Positions 32,117-44,954 of a stretch of 64,000 nt of DNA are shown in pieces. The notes under the pieces are model-generated. The model did no database searches. It was not told where the DNA came from and saw only the letters and a program-made list of their open reading frames with translations. This DNA is from Miscanthus floridulus (Eukaryota > Streptophyta > Magnoliopsida > Poales > Poaceae), in assembly GCF_019320115.1 (NCBI RefSeq), contig NC_089585.1:144353769-144417768 (forward strand). The letters are read 5' to 3'. How positions within the stretch are numbered: position 1 is the first letter of the stretch; every line of letters starts with the position of its first letter. The translations under genes were made by a program, and so were the position numbers.

Positions 32117-34139
32117 TGAAAGCTCTAGTTTAGTTTTGGTGAATTAATGAAATCCTAAGTGTTAACCTAGTTTATCAAAGTGATCATGAGATATGTAGCA
32201 CTATTCCAAGTGGTAGAGCAATAGTGAAGATCATGATGATGGTGTGATGACCATGATGATCAAGTGCTTGGACCTAGAAAAGAAGAAAGAGAAAAACAAA
32301 AAGCTCAAGGCAAAGGTGAAACTTGATAGGAGCTTTTTTGATTTGGTGATCGAGACACTTAGCAAGTGTGATCACATTTAGGATCGATAGCCATACTATT
32401 AAGAGGGGTGAAACTCGTATCGAAATACGGTTATCAAAGTACCACTAGATGCTCTAACTCATTGCATATGCATTTAGATCTAGTGGAGTGCTAACACCCT
32501 TAAAAATGTTTGTGAAAATATGCTAACACATGTGCACAAGGTGATACACTTGGTGGTTGGCACATTTGAGCAAGGGTGAAGAAGTTGGTGAAGTAAAGGA
32601 GGTGATTGTCATTGTGAAACAGTGATCGGACGCAGGTGGAGTTGTGACCGAACTCGGAGTATCAGCGTCTAGTCAAGGTTAGCGTGCTCGAGCTATGTCT
32701 TGGACAGTGACCAGACGCTGGGTCAACATGTGACCTGACACGCAGAGGGTGCATCCAGTCATTCATGACATACAGTGATGTAAGCGGCTGTGTGAGCACA
32801 GAGAAGACCTGACGTGGTGGTGTGTCCGGTTGCGTGCACCTGACACATCTGATCATGGTTTTGGCACTCGAGGAGTTCTCTAGAAATGATCTGACATGTG
32901 GGTTCTATGGTTGATTGGTGCATCCGGTCATGTGTTGCAGCGCATGTGGCTTCGTGGATCTAACGCAGGGCTGGCTCGTCCGATCTCTTGATCGGTGTGT
33001 CCAGTCCTTCTTTAACGTGAGCGCGGGAGCGAACTAGCCATTGGTGATTAACGGGCGTGGTTTAAATGAGGACACATGGACAGTGATCCACGTCTAGATG
33101 CTGGGGTGCCGCATGTCTAGTCATCTTGACCGGCGCGTCCGGTCATCCCGAAGACAGTGAGGTGCAGGGGGCCAATGGCTCTATTTTGTGTGAGCCTCTA
33201 TTTAAGCCCCATGGCCGACTCTAGCTCACTCTCTTGGCCTTTGCATTGACATAGCAACCTTGTGAGCCTAGCCAAAGCCCTCCCACTCATCTACATCATT
33301 GATTCATCATCTTTGTGAGATTGGGAGTGAATCCAAGTGTGTTGCTTGAGTGATTGCATCTAGAGGCACTTGGTGTTCGTGTTTCGCTGCGGGGTTTGCT
33401 TGTTACTCTTGGTGGTTGCCACCACCTAGATGGCTTAGAGCTATGAGGATCGTCAAGCAGAGGTTGGTGATTGTCTGTGGCTTCAATCGTGGTGATTGTG
33501 AGGGGTTCTTGACCTTTCCCCGGTGGAGAGCCAAAAGGTACTCTAGTGGATTGCTCATGCCTTGTGCGATCCTCATCTTGTGTTGGCTGTGCGACACCCG
33601 GTTGCGGGTTTGGCGTGTGATGCCAATTAGCGTGTGAACCTCCAAGTGAGTGAATCACCACAACGAGGACTAGCTTGCCGACAAGCAAGTGAATCTCGAT
33701 AAAAAATCATGTGTCATCATTTGATTCCGAGGTGATTGATCTTCATTGGTATTCATTCTTTGTGATTGATTGGCTCCATTAGTGATTGGCTCATTTCTCT
33801 ACACGGTGGTATAACACTCCATCCTTCCTGTGTATTTACCTTTCTTAGTGTAGCTTGGCCCTTTAGTGTAACTAGTTTTGAGGGCAAGCAAGTGTCAGTC
33901 TAGTTTGGTTAGTGAGGCTCTTTAATTAGTCTTTGAGAGCTCACTAACTTTGAGTAGTGACTTAGCCTTGTATGCCTAGAGACAATAGCAACTAGAATTG
34001 TGGTATGTGGCTTGTATTTTTAGTAGGCTAGTGCAATATTCACTTCGCCTCATATTTGTCTAACCAGTTTGCTAAGTGTTGTTGTAGAAATTTTTAATAG
34101 GCTATTCACCCCCCCCCCTCTAGCCATTAGGACCTTTCA
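32117..34139 (+). repeat. Element 4 5' LTR
   Basis: 2023 bp, similar in length and wording to the rejoined element 3 LTR (about 1970 bp). It contains GACCGGCGCGTCCGGTC near 33129, about 60 bp upstream of CTATTTAAGCCCC, and ends CACCCCCCCCCCTCTAG...GACCTTTCA. Confidence 0.85.
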
Positions 34140-34141
34140 AG

Positions 34142-34154
34142 TGGTATCAGAGCC
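34142..34154 (+). other. Primer binding site of element 4
   Basis: TGGTATCAGAGCC, two bases after the LTR end, identical to that of element 1. Confidence 0.85.
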
Positions 34155-34196
34155 GTGGTCACCGTGATTTGAAGCTTAACAAACTTTGGTGTTAAA

Positions 34197-35590
34197 ATGG
34201 CTCAAATCAACAATACAAAAAAGCCACCCCAATTTGATGACACAAATTATCCATATTGGAAGTCTAAGATAACCGCACACATCAAGTCAATCAATAGAAA
34301 GGTGTGGAAGGTAATGGAGACCAAAATTGAGACAGCCAATCCAGAGAATCCCACCGCGGCCGAAGAAGTGGTACTCCAAAATAATAATATTGCTCTTAGT
34401 GTCATCCATGATGCTATTGATGAGAGAACATTCAAGCAAATCAAGAATATTGAGATGGCTCATGAGGCTTGGAAGAAGTTGGAAGAATCATTTTAGGGCA
34501 CCAAGGCAATAAAGGGTGCAAAGGCATACATTCTCAAGGAGAAGTTTGCTAGCTTCAAGATGAAAAAAGATGAGAGTGTGTTGGACATGTTCCATCAGAT
34601 CGAGGTGTTTGTCAATGATCTCAAAGCACTTGGTGAGAAAGTGGAGGACAAGGACTTCTCTCATAAGTTCTTGAGATGCTTACCCATAACATTTGGCATG
34701 TTGGTCACCTTGCTAGTGAGGACTGGTTTGGACACAATGACACCAAACCAAAATCTTGGGAGATATCATGACCGATGATGCATATAGAGATGATGATGAG
34801 AAGGAAGAAAAGAAGGAGAAGAAAGATGAGAAGAAGGATGATAAGAAGAAGAGTGTGGCATTTAAAGCCACATCATCCAAGGGCAAGGCCAAGCAAGACA
34901 CATCAAGTGAAGATGAAGGCTCATTCTCTTGGGATGATGATGATGAGAAGATGGCTCTCTTTGTGAAGAGATTTGACAAGTTCATGGTGAAGAAGGGCTA
35001 TCATGCTAAAAGAAAGAAGTCTTCATCCAAGAATAAGGAAGAGTTAAGAAGGTGCTTCACGTATGGAAGAAAGGATCATCTTGTTGCTTAATGCCCATAC
35101 AATAGCGACAATGATGATGATGACAAGAAGAGCAAGAAGAAGAACAAGATGACCTTCAAGATGAAGAATAAGGGTGGTTCATATGTGGTCACTTGGGACA
35201 GTGATGCTTCCTCAAAAGATGATGATGATAGTGATGATGACAAGACCACTAAGAAGAAGGCTCTTGCAAGCATTGATATAAATGAGAAGCCTTCTCTCTT
35301 TGACACTCCATCATGCTTCATGGCTAAGGCCACCAAGGTACAAACTTATGATGATGAATGTGATGAGGAACATGATAATGAAAGTGAAAGTGAAAGTGAA
35401 ACTGACAATGATGATGAACCCACTAAAGATGAACTAATTGACATGTTAGAAGATGCTAAAGAACATTTTGACATTAAGAGAAGGGAATACAAAGACTTAC
35501 GCAATGAACTAAAAGCCCTTAAGCAAGCCTTTAATGAGCTCAATGTATCTCATGAGAGGCTAGAGGAAGTCCATGAGAAGCTTGGCAAAG
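34197..35590 (+). pseudogene. gag: Element 4 Gag, N-terminal and central part
   Basis: Starts MAQINNTKKPPQFDDTNYPYWKSKITAH. A TAG near 34494 interrupts the frame, which resumes GTKAIKGAKAYILKEKF. A shift near 34755 leads to a K/D/E-rich stretch and a damaged zinc knuckle (CFTYGRKDHLVA then TAA near 35090, second Cys replaced by Tyr). A second acidic stretch and coiled-coil-like sequence (35346-35590) precede the solo LTR insertion within GKV. The K/E/D tracts come from AAGAAG and GATGAT repeats. Confidence 0.82.
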
Positions 35591-37401
35591 TGTTTACACC
35601 AAAATTTGGAAGAAGAATCGTAGGGACTCGAAAGCTCCCAAGGTCATGTCATCAAGGAATCAATTACGTGTAGATCGGTATTAGCTGATTCGAATGCAAC
35701 ACTAGAATAGGCTTTCTTTAGATAGTGCCAGCAGATAACGACAAAGGCTTTGATCGGCGCTGAGACAAAGCATGTTGGACTCTATAAAAAGGGAAAGATT
35801 AGAGTCCAAGTTATCTTAAATTCATAATGTTTTCTCTATGGCCAAAAATTGTGATGAGTCATGCTTAGGTAGAAATCATGCGTAGGTCTCGGGTATAAAT
35901 ATTGGACCCCGACTATTGTAAATGACACACAATCAATCAAATATAAGTTACTTACTTTTTTTTGGCTCCGACCACCCCTTAGGAGTAGGAGTAGAGTAGA
36001 TCTTGGTGAGTTCTTTAGTAAAGTATAGCTGCATCGATCCGGTTGACCTCCACTGCTTGTCTATAAGTATCGTCATGGCTTATACTTCTGTACATACGGC
36101 TACATCGATCCGGTCAACCTCCACTACAACTCTGGTATAAGCTAGTTATCGACTCTTGTCTAGTTCAAGTAAGACTGTATCGATCCGATCGACCTTCACT
36201 GCTCGAACTAGATTAAGGTCAAGTTATCGGCTCTATCTAAGGATGCGTTCCTTCGGATAGATTCATTAAGTTACCGATATTGTTTATTGCTTCCATTATT
36301 TATTCAATTACAACAATATCACTTCGCCCCGATTGGGATTGATCTAGATCGGCCTTATATCCTGTTTAACACATTGTTTGTTAATCTAAACTGATCTAAT
36401 CTGTATCTTAAACGATGAGTTATATTTTATCGGCCGTTTTATGTCAATCTTGATCGTGCATAGTGTACGGTCAAGGCATGTTTTGTCTTGAATAGATCTG
36501 TTGGCTAACGAAAACCGTTTCATGGCCTGTTATCATGGCCTGTGTGATTCTACCTCACATCCCACTGTTAGCACCGTGGAGTAGGGATCGTTACTTGGTA
36601 GATTTGTTCCTGATAGGGCATGACCTTAACTGTGCGCTATGCATGAATCGGATGTTTTAGCCAATATCGAGTGCTTTTACATATGCTTTTCATGTTACGA
36701 CACTGTTGAAGTAAAGATAGGTTGAAAGATGTGTTAGCCCCATGATCTTATTATTGTATTACGGCCTGCATGATTCTGCCTCATGTCCCACTGATATTAG
36801 TAATGAATTAGGGTCATTAAATCTATTATTGTTTCTATGGCCTGCATGATTCTGCCCCATGTCCCACTGGTCATAGCGATAGACGAGATCTAATATGTTC
36901 ATTAGATTTATCTTTATTAAATGGTTAAATGATGATGAGCCGCATATTCTATATGAAAAAGGGATTCAGTTACTTACAGTCATTGGCTTAGCATAAATTA
37001 ATTATTGTTGACATCCTTTTGCCATTGACTAATGTTGGTCTAAATAACGAGATCTATCCTGAGCGATAACCAATTTACCTTCCATAATTCCATAAGCTTT
37101 AATTGATTTAATCTTATGAGTATACTAGAATCGACTATTTAGTTGATTTCCTTTCATATCGGCTCTTAGAGCCGCACATTCGGGACTATCTGGCAACACC
37201 GGCATGTTCCACCTTAAATTACTGATTAGCTTTCTTTCCTTGTCAATTGCAGAGTCAAATTGACTGACACGTCTTCGGAGGAGTGTGCATGATCGACCAT
37301 TCTTGTACTGAAGCTAGGCGGATCTCCAGCTCCATCGAGCAGACCCTTCTAGCTTGCTCGTGTGCCCTCGGCACGGGACGAAATTTTGTGCCGACACAAG
37401 G
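35586..37401 (+). mobile_element. Solo LTR (gypsy-like) with TSD CAAAG/CAAGG
   Basis: TGTTTACACC (35591) to GTGCCGACA (37396) is 1806 bp flanked by CAAAG (35586-35590) and CAAGG (37397-37401). The element 4 gag reads straight across the two flanks. No interior domains are present, so recombination between two LTRs is the simple explanation. It contains three imperfect copies of ATCGATCCGGTYGACCTCCACT (about 36032, 36102, 36178) and three of GGCCTGCATGATTCTGCC-type wording (about 36536, 36764, 36842). The family assignment is uncertain. Confidence 0.8.
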
Positions 37402-38034
37402 TTCACAAGAAGATTAAAAAAGCTCATTCCTCTCTACTTAATGAGCAAAATGAGAAGGAGCAAGTTGTAACATGTGACAAAGGCTTAACTTGTGATATAA
37501 TTGATGAATCATTCTATAAGCCTATCATTGTTGCTCCCACTAACCCTTCTTGTAGCATATCTAGTTCTACCTCATCCAGTAGTGATGGTTTCACTTATGA
37601 TACCTCACTAATGGTTGAGAATGTGACACTCAAGAAGGAGGTAAAAGAGCTCAATCACACCTTGGCTAAGGCCTATGGTGGTGAGGACCACTTGCTTATG
37701 TGCTTGGGTAGTGAAAGAGCTTCTCTCTATAAAGAGGGGTTGGGCTATACCCCCAAGAAAGGCAAGGTGGCCTTTGCTACTCACAAGACTAGTTTTGTGA
37801 GAACAATGGTCGGTTTTACACTAATTGCAAGCAAGTCGGTCAAAAGTGCATGAAAAAGAAGTCTCAAGCCAATGTATCCTCAATTAAGCTTGATTCTTTC
37901 TATGTGCTTACCAATGGTACTAATGGTGTGAAGGCTAAGTTTATTTGTGCACCATGGATGGGCTCAAATAAGAAAGCCATTTGGATGCCAAAGAGCTTAG
38001 TAATTAACCTTCAAGGACCCAAGCAAGTTTAGGT
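37402..38034 (+). pseudogene. gag: Element 4 Gag, C-terminal part
   Basis: Resumes HKKIKKAHSSLLNEQNEKEQ after the solo LTR and parallels 31040-31700 of element 3. It ends near KAIWMPKSLVINLQGPKQV with a TAG after QV, after one shift near 37853. Confidence 0.75.
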
Positions 38035-38084
38035 AACTAAAAAGAATTGATCTTCTTTTATATGTCAATTACAAAGCTGGAGGA

Positions 38085-39724
38085 AGGCATTGGGTTCTTG
38101 ATAGTGGGTGCACTCAACACATGGCCGGTGATGTAAGGATGTTTAACTCAATCAACACCAATGGCAATGATGGTTATGATAGTATCACATTTGGTGACAA
38201 TGGCAAAGGCAAGGTCAAAGGGCTTGATAAGATTGCAATATCCAATGACATAAGCATATCCAATATGATGCTAGTTGAGAGTTTGAACTTCAATTTGCCA
38301 TCCATGGCTCAATTGTGTGATCTTAAATTCAAATGCATATTTGGAGTAGATGATGTAGAGATCATAAGTATAGATGGCTCTAACTTGATCTGTAAAGGCT
38401 TTAGATATGAGAATCTATACTTGGTTGATTTCCATGCTAGTGAAGCTCAATTGTCAACATGCTTGTTCACTAAGTCTAGCATGGGTTGGCTATGGCATAG
38501 AAGGCTTGGTCATGTTGAAATGAAACAATTAAATAGATTGATTAAGCATGACTTGGTTAGAGGCTTGAAAGATGTTGTGTTTGAGAAGGATAAGCTTTGT
38601 AGCTCTTGTCAAGCCAACAAACAAATAGGAAACACCCATCCTAAGAAGAGCATATTGAGTACTAGCAAGGCATTTGAGTTGTTGCACATAGATTTATTTG
38701 GGCCAACACAATACACTAGCATTAGTAAAAACAAATATGGCTCTGTGATAGTGGATGACTATACAAGATATACTTGGGTATTCTTTCTAGTGGACAAGAG
38801 TGATGTGTTTGCAACATTCAAATCATTCATCAAGGGCATTCACAATGAGTTTGAAACAACGATCAAGAGAGTTAGAAGTGACAATGGTAGTGAGTTCAAG
38901 AACACTAGAATTGATGAGTTATCTGATGAATTTGGAGTTATACATCAATTCTCGGCCAAGTACACTTCATAATCAAATGGCTTTGCTGAGAGAAAGAATA
39001 GAACACTCATTGATATGGCAAGGTCTATGCTTAGTGAGTATAATGTGAGTCAATCCTTTTGGGCCTAAGCTATCAACATGGCTTCCTATTGTAGCAACCG
39101 CTTATATTGTCACCCATTGAAAGAGAAGACACCCTATGAGTTCTTGAATGGTAGAAAGCCCAACATTGCAAAATTTTGGGTCTTTAGTTGTAAATGCTAT
39201 ATCTTAAAGAAAGACACTAGATTGGGCAAGTTCGAGAAGAAGTGTGATAAAGAATTTTTACTTGAATACTCCACTACAAGCAAAGCATATAGAGTTTGGA
39301 ATTTAGCAAGTGATACTCGTGAGGAAGTTCATGATGTAGAATTTGATGAAACCAAGGGTTCCCAAGATGAGAATGAGAACTTAGAAGATGTTAGAGGCAT
39401 TCAACTTTCAAATGCCATGAAGAACGTGGATGTTGATGAATTAATGTCTAGGCAAGTGGTTGATGATGAAGATGATGAAGTGCAAGTGCTCTCTAACTCA
39501 AATGTGCAAATTGATACTAATCAAGCAAGTACAAGCAGCTCTCATAACAATGAACAAGATCAAGTGGCTAGTATATCATCTCAATCCAATGAGAAAGCAA
39601 ATATAAGCAACAATGTTCCAATACTCTAACCAACTCATATTGCAAGGGATCATTCATTGGACACTATAATTGAAGAGCATTTCTTATTTGTGTCATCCAT
39701 TAAACCAAAGAAGATAGATGAAGC
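38085..39724 (+). pseudogene. pol: Element 4 pol: protease and integrase
   Basis: The protease signature WVLDSGCTQHMAGDV lies at about 38090. GAG-pre-integrase follows with the HHCC finger (WHRRLGHVEMKQL ... CSSCQANK), then the integrase catalytic residues: LLHIDLFGPTQYTSI, RSDNGSEFKN and, after a TAA at 38970-38972, FAERKNRTL. A TAA-type stop occurs near 39066. The integrase C-terminal region (WVFSCKCYILKKDTRLGKF) and an acidic linker are readable to about 39630, and the frame is cut at 39724 before RT. Confidence 0.85.
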
Positions 39725-42700
39725 TGTAATACCCTAGTGTTAAGCATTGTATTTGACACTTGCATTTTATGAGCACAAGCATCATCCAAGTATTCATGAA
39801 CATGAGCATATGAAATTTCACCTCATTCTTATACATTGTCACATGAAATGTTGATTTTATATATATGCTTATGCTTGCAATCATGTATGACCAAAGTATG
39901 AGATGGTTGTGAGTTCATGAAAACACCTTAGACACATCTAGAATGATAAATGCAACAATGTTTATATTCATGACATAGACCAAATTTGCTTCTAAGTGTT
40001 GGTTTCATTTGAAATGTCATTTTCATGATACTAGTTTGACTAAAGTTGAACAGTAGCTTAGAGTGTTTGCATGGCTGTGCGACCTAAATAAAAGTTGTAG
40101 TTCTTGTCATGGGTAACAAATTTTATTTAAGGGTCATAAGCTAATTCAATATCTAACATGGTCAAATAGAGCTCACAAATTTTGCAAAAATGTTGTTTTT
40201 AAAACCCTGAAATTGGCTAAGTCCATAATGGACTAAAACTGAATTTTTAGTTTCGGGGTACCCTACTTTGGGGAATTATATATCGCAAACCAGCTCAAAT
40301 TTGACCATGATCTTTTAAGAAATGTTGGAGTACTCATGTAGCTCTATCACGCAGTGCAATTGGTTGAACGAATCACTAACCGATTTAGGAGTTACGGAGG
40401 GAGGAAGTTTGGGTTTTAGGTGTATTTTTGAGGTAGTATTAACAGCTCCTTTAGGTTTTTTAATCGGTCCGAGCGTGTTCATGGGCGATCGGCTCTGCTC
40501 GCGTACGCCGGTGTCGGGCCCGCATCACCACGTAGAAAGTCGAGCATTGCACAACCTCTTCGTTCCAATCTCGCACTCGCTCGCTCTGCCTCCCTTCTTT
40601 CTCTTGGCCAAAGGGGAGAGCCACTGCCATCTCCTGTTGCATGCTCACTACCCAAATCCTCCGTAACCAGGCACCATCCTTTGATTCGTCGTAGCCACAA
40701 TAATGCCACGAGTTCCTTCACCTCGCCGACCTAGCCGTATCGCTCGTCATCTCTAGGTGAGGGTTCTCGGACCGAAGCTGTTGCCATGGACACCATGGAT
40801 GCCGTTGAGCTGAGGCTCGTGCATGGCCACCATACCTCACGTCCCTCTCGGCTCTCTATCTCTCGCATTCCATAGTCGCCTAGGGCTGCTGTTGCTCACA
40901 CGACTGGCCTCCGGCCAATGTCGCCACCCATGTGTACGCCGCAGTAGACCGCCACCATGCTACTATACGTATGTTCCGCCATAGTGGCCACCCCTTCCGT
41001 CGCTGCTGGCATGGAAGTCAAAATTCATTTGCTAACCTATCCTGATAGATGTGTCTCGGTGATTGGAATCCATGGTGGTGGTCACGTCACCAAAAAGTTC
41101 ACCGTTGGCGAGCTATGGCCGGTCAAAGCGTTGCCCCTGCTTCTATGCCTATGACATGTGGGGTTGGGTTGACCATGGGTCCCAACAGTCAGCCTCTGGG
41201 GGTGCACAGAGCTGTGTACGCGTAGCATATGTTAGGGTTTAGTTGTTTTCGTTTTTAATCTTTTTCTAGATTTTGTGAGGATATTGTAAATTCAATATCT
41301 GGAGCTACAGAGGTCCGATTTGAGTGAAACCAATTTTGTTGGTCTTGTTATGAAATGTTCTATCTAATAGAACCATTAAACTTGCTGTTTGGGAATATTT
41401 TATGTGCAGTATTAATTATCCATGTTAAGTGCTTTTAAAACGGCCTTTACCTTGGAAAATGCATAACTTGAGTTAGGGGTGTGAGAAAAATGCGATTCTA
41501 ATTTTGTTGATCATGTTTTGACATACTTTAGCTAGGAAAAATACTAAACCTACAGTAGACATTTAAAATATGGTCTTCATATTTAATCCTAATTAATTGC
41601 TAGTTTCTAGTGAAATTAATTGGGGGTAAGAATACATAACATATGATCATACAAATTTTTACACAGTATTCTCATGTTAAGAGGAAAGTAAGAAAAATAT
41701 TAAATCTATTGCTCGACACTTTTCACTATGATATACTATTTTTGCTAAAATAGGCATATGTAACTTGTCATTTTTAAAGAGGTAGTTATACTTATCTAAA
41801 TGGCATGAAATTTTAACAGTAGACTATTGGGAGCATGTATAGGCTTATGTAATTTTTCTAGAATTTATTGAGCACTGGAAGTAGTAGTTCTAATTTTCAC
41901 CTAAGTTATTTGATTAATTAAGAAAGGCTTATATATAATTGATTTGGGCTTAACCATGGTACTTTCTATCATGTTTGTGATGCATATAATCTGTTGGTAC
42001 AGTTGGTTGTGTCTAGATTTGACTAGTTGTATGCAGCAAGCTATTTATTGCTCTATGTTGCATTTGTATCTAAGTTTTGTTGCATGAGCTTGATGCTTGA
42101 TAGTAGATGCTTAGGCTAATTAAGATAAGTTGTTAGCCATAGGTCTTAGGCCTCTCTCTGATAAGGAACAACTCTATCTTAGGTTGCTAGACCTTAGCAA
42201 GTGTTTGTTTAAGTTACTAGAGAAGAGATATACACCTACCCGGTCAACGAAAGATAATCTTGTTATCACTACATCATATTGTGTTAAGAGTGTGCATGTT
42301 TATACATTTCCTCATGTCATTCTTGCACTTTATCTCTTGTGCATTCTTATTACTTATTATATGCATGTACATGCATATAGGATCACCCGAGGGAGTCACT
42401 CTTCTAGAGTTTGGGGCCAAGGAGCAGGAGGATCAACAGGAGACTCCAGAAGGAGGAGATCTAGACCAAGAGGAATTACTAGAGTGCCCAAATCATAGGC
42501 CTATGTCCTTTCTGAAAGGCAAGCCCCGGAGCATTTTAAGCCTCCTATATTTTACAAAATATCACTTGAGTCCTTTATGTTTGATGCATTAGGTCATAAG
42601 AGTTGATTGGAAACACTTGATACATAGATCTACCTTGTCCAAATACATATACCTTTAACCCTATGTAGGTTTAGGATCGAATATATGCTTAGCCATGCTT

Positions 42701-43009
42701 AGATCGGTAGAAGTCGGGTGATTTCCTGTCACCTACGAGATATAGGTGGATACCGAAGCACGGTTAGCTATATTTGCAATCGTGGAAAAGAACCATGAGG
42801 TAATGTAAATGGAGGCCGGGCAGAGTCTATGTGTAGGTTGACTCATATGATTCCATCTGTGCTGGTTAAAGACCGTACCATTGTTGGCACTTTTGACAAG
42901 ATTGAACGTATGCCTCTCACTTAGCTAGCTGGATAACTCATTCTGACCGCAAAGTCGAGTAGCTCAACTCAGACCGGGCCTTGTTCTGTAAAAGTGTGCG
43001 CTCTATAAA
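39725..43009 (+). mobile_element. Gypsy-like LTR and leader fragment
   Basis: Starts TGTAATACCCTAGTG at 39725, a common start of large grass gypsy LTRs (Tekay/Del type). It holds a GC-rich block at 40460-40930, AT-rich sequence to about 42100, and a leader-like stretch at 42380-42960. No protein domain is supported. Short frames such as 42260-42592 (FGAKEQEDQQETPEGGDLDQ) may be leader remnants. No matching second LTR or TSD was found. It ends abruptly at the inverted fragment beginning near 43010. Confidence 0.5.
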
Positions 43010-44954
43010 AGGAGCACATTCAATAGTATAAGAAATATTTAATTGAGATGGTGTACTAGTGAGTGAATGTGTGAGAGGTTGGGAAAAATTTACCGATGTG
43101 ATCACAACCTCATGAGCCACCTCAAGCATGATGCTTGATTCTACTACTTCATCATGAGAGCACTTTAGATGAACATAGTTTGCTTGTAGCACATTATACT
43201 TGCTTGATAGTTCATCTAGCCTTGCCTTGAGCTCCAAGTTTTCCTTCTCTAGTTGTGAAACACTAGAAGAGGAGTTAGTAACTAAAGCATGCCTAATTGA
43301 TAATTTTTCATACCTTTCACTTAGAGCCTTTAGTTCTTCCATCTTGGAGATGAGAAATAATTCTTGCTTTTCAAGTGATTGCTAATGCTTCTCAATCTCT
43401 TCTTCAAGCTCATCATTCTTTTCAACTATCTTCATGATGATGAACTTGTCTTTGCGGTTGAGATGATCAAGGTTGTAGTTGTCTTCAACTTCAACATCAC
43501 TCTTATCTTGATCATCTACTTGTGCTTTCTCCTTTTCTTGATCTTCCTTGTTACTCTTCTTCTTGCTTTTCTTGGCCATGAGACACACGTGATGAGTATC
43601 ATGAGATACTGAGGTTGACTCATCACTTGGTCGCCACTGGGCTTGAGCATTGTTGCAAACAGTGGCTTGCTACTCTGCTGTCTCGGTCATACCAGACACG
43701 TCCGGTAGGCATACCAGACACGTCCGGTATGTGTAGCTAGACAATAGGTCATGCACTGCTTACACTTCTTGCTCTGGCTCGGCGCTCTTGAGGTCTTGTG
43801 AGGTTTCTTCGCTACATGACGACACAATGGGCATACTTTCCATTGACTCGATCTCAAGTGCATCATCACATTTGGATTTTCCATATAACTCAACAAGTCT
43901 AGTCCAAATGAGATGAGCACTCTCTGGAGGTGGTTGTCCATTAAAGATTGCCTCATCTTGAACCTCTGCACTCAATGTACTCAAAACGATATTAATAGCT
44001 TGAGCATTGAGTTGCACGCATATCTCTTACTCTTTTGACCAATTTTTGTAGTTGCTCCAATCAACTATAGGAAAAGGTATGCTTGCATCCACAATATGCT
44101 CAACAAGAGGACTAATATCTCTAAAAGCATTGAGTACATGAATTGACCAAGGTAGAAAGTTTGAACCATCATTTTAGAGAAGCATCGGCTCCAACTCGAT
44201 AGGCGTCGACATCCTTTTCTCACGGCGGTGAAGCTTTAGGTGAGAACCTCGCTCTGATATCAATTGAAAGGACCTAGGATGCCGCCTAGAGGGGGGTGAA
44301 TAGGCATTTCTAAAAATTAATACCTTTAAATGCGAAAACAATTAGAAAAGGGAGTTTCCAAAGCGGAAACTCCAAATTAAGAGTAATACCACCCCTCACA
44401 AGTTAGCCACAGAGTAAACAAGGTATAAAGAATATATCTAGAAGCTACAACCCTGCAACACAAAGTTATAACATAGATCAAATAATATTCAGTCCTAAGC
44501 TCTAATACCGGATGTGTCCGGTATACACGATTTCTGTTGATCAGCCCCGAACTTGCTCCTTTTGATTTCTATCTTCTAGCCAAACTGTAGGTACCTACTA
44601 GAGATGACAATATACATAGAGAACCTGCACAAGAGTTGAAGCAACACAAATATCAAATGAAATATGAATTGAGACACGATATTTGTTCGAGTCCTACTCT
44701 TCGTTGAGGGGACTGCGGGTGACCCAGCAAAGGTCAGCCCTAGAGGTTACCATAAAGGTCACTCTAGCCAAAGTCTTTTCCAACTCCTTTTCCTCCTTCC
44801 ACTAGTTGATTTCGAGGTAGCGGAATCGACCGTTACAAACTTTTCGAGGCACACCACAATCTCCCGGGTGCTCTTCGGCGACGCCTAGCCATCTAGGACC
44901 GAAGAGTCCAAGAGTAACAAATGCAAATCACGAGATTGACAATATGCACAAGAT
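43010..44954 (-). mobile_element. Inverted fragment of the element 1 family: gag and LTR end
   Basis: On the minus strand: the LTR end (44954 to 44265, about 690 bp of a 2.3-kb LTR), the primer site TGATATCAGAGC, and the gag start at 44212, closely matching element 1. The gag has TAA codons replacing Gln and is cut near 43010, at the equivalent of about element 1 position 5945. A palindrome A pair in gag (43690/43711, both with CCAGACACG) and one unit in the LTR (44505-44524) are retained. Both outer junctions are abrupt, without a TSD. Confidence 0.85.

Larger units (their letters stand above)
32117..39724 (+). mobile_element. Element 4: sister copy of element 3 nested in its pol, 3' end lost
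   Basis: The 5' LTR starts TGAAAGCTCTAG at 32117, just after ...TCAATATG of element 3, which by comparison with element 4 itself is in mid-coding sequence. The LTR, primer site, gag, protease and integrase follow, with a solo LTR (35591-37396) inside gag. The element stops at about 39724 in the linker before RT, where a different repeat begins. No 3' LTR or second TSD is seen. Confidence 0.82.

Noticed and set aside
40322..41154. GC-rich frames inside the gypsy-like LTR
   Set aside because: Such blocks are usual in long grass gypsy LTRs, and no domain or splice structure is visible.
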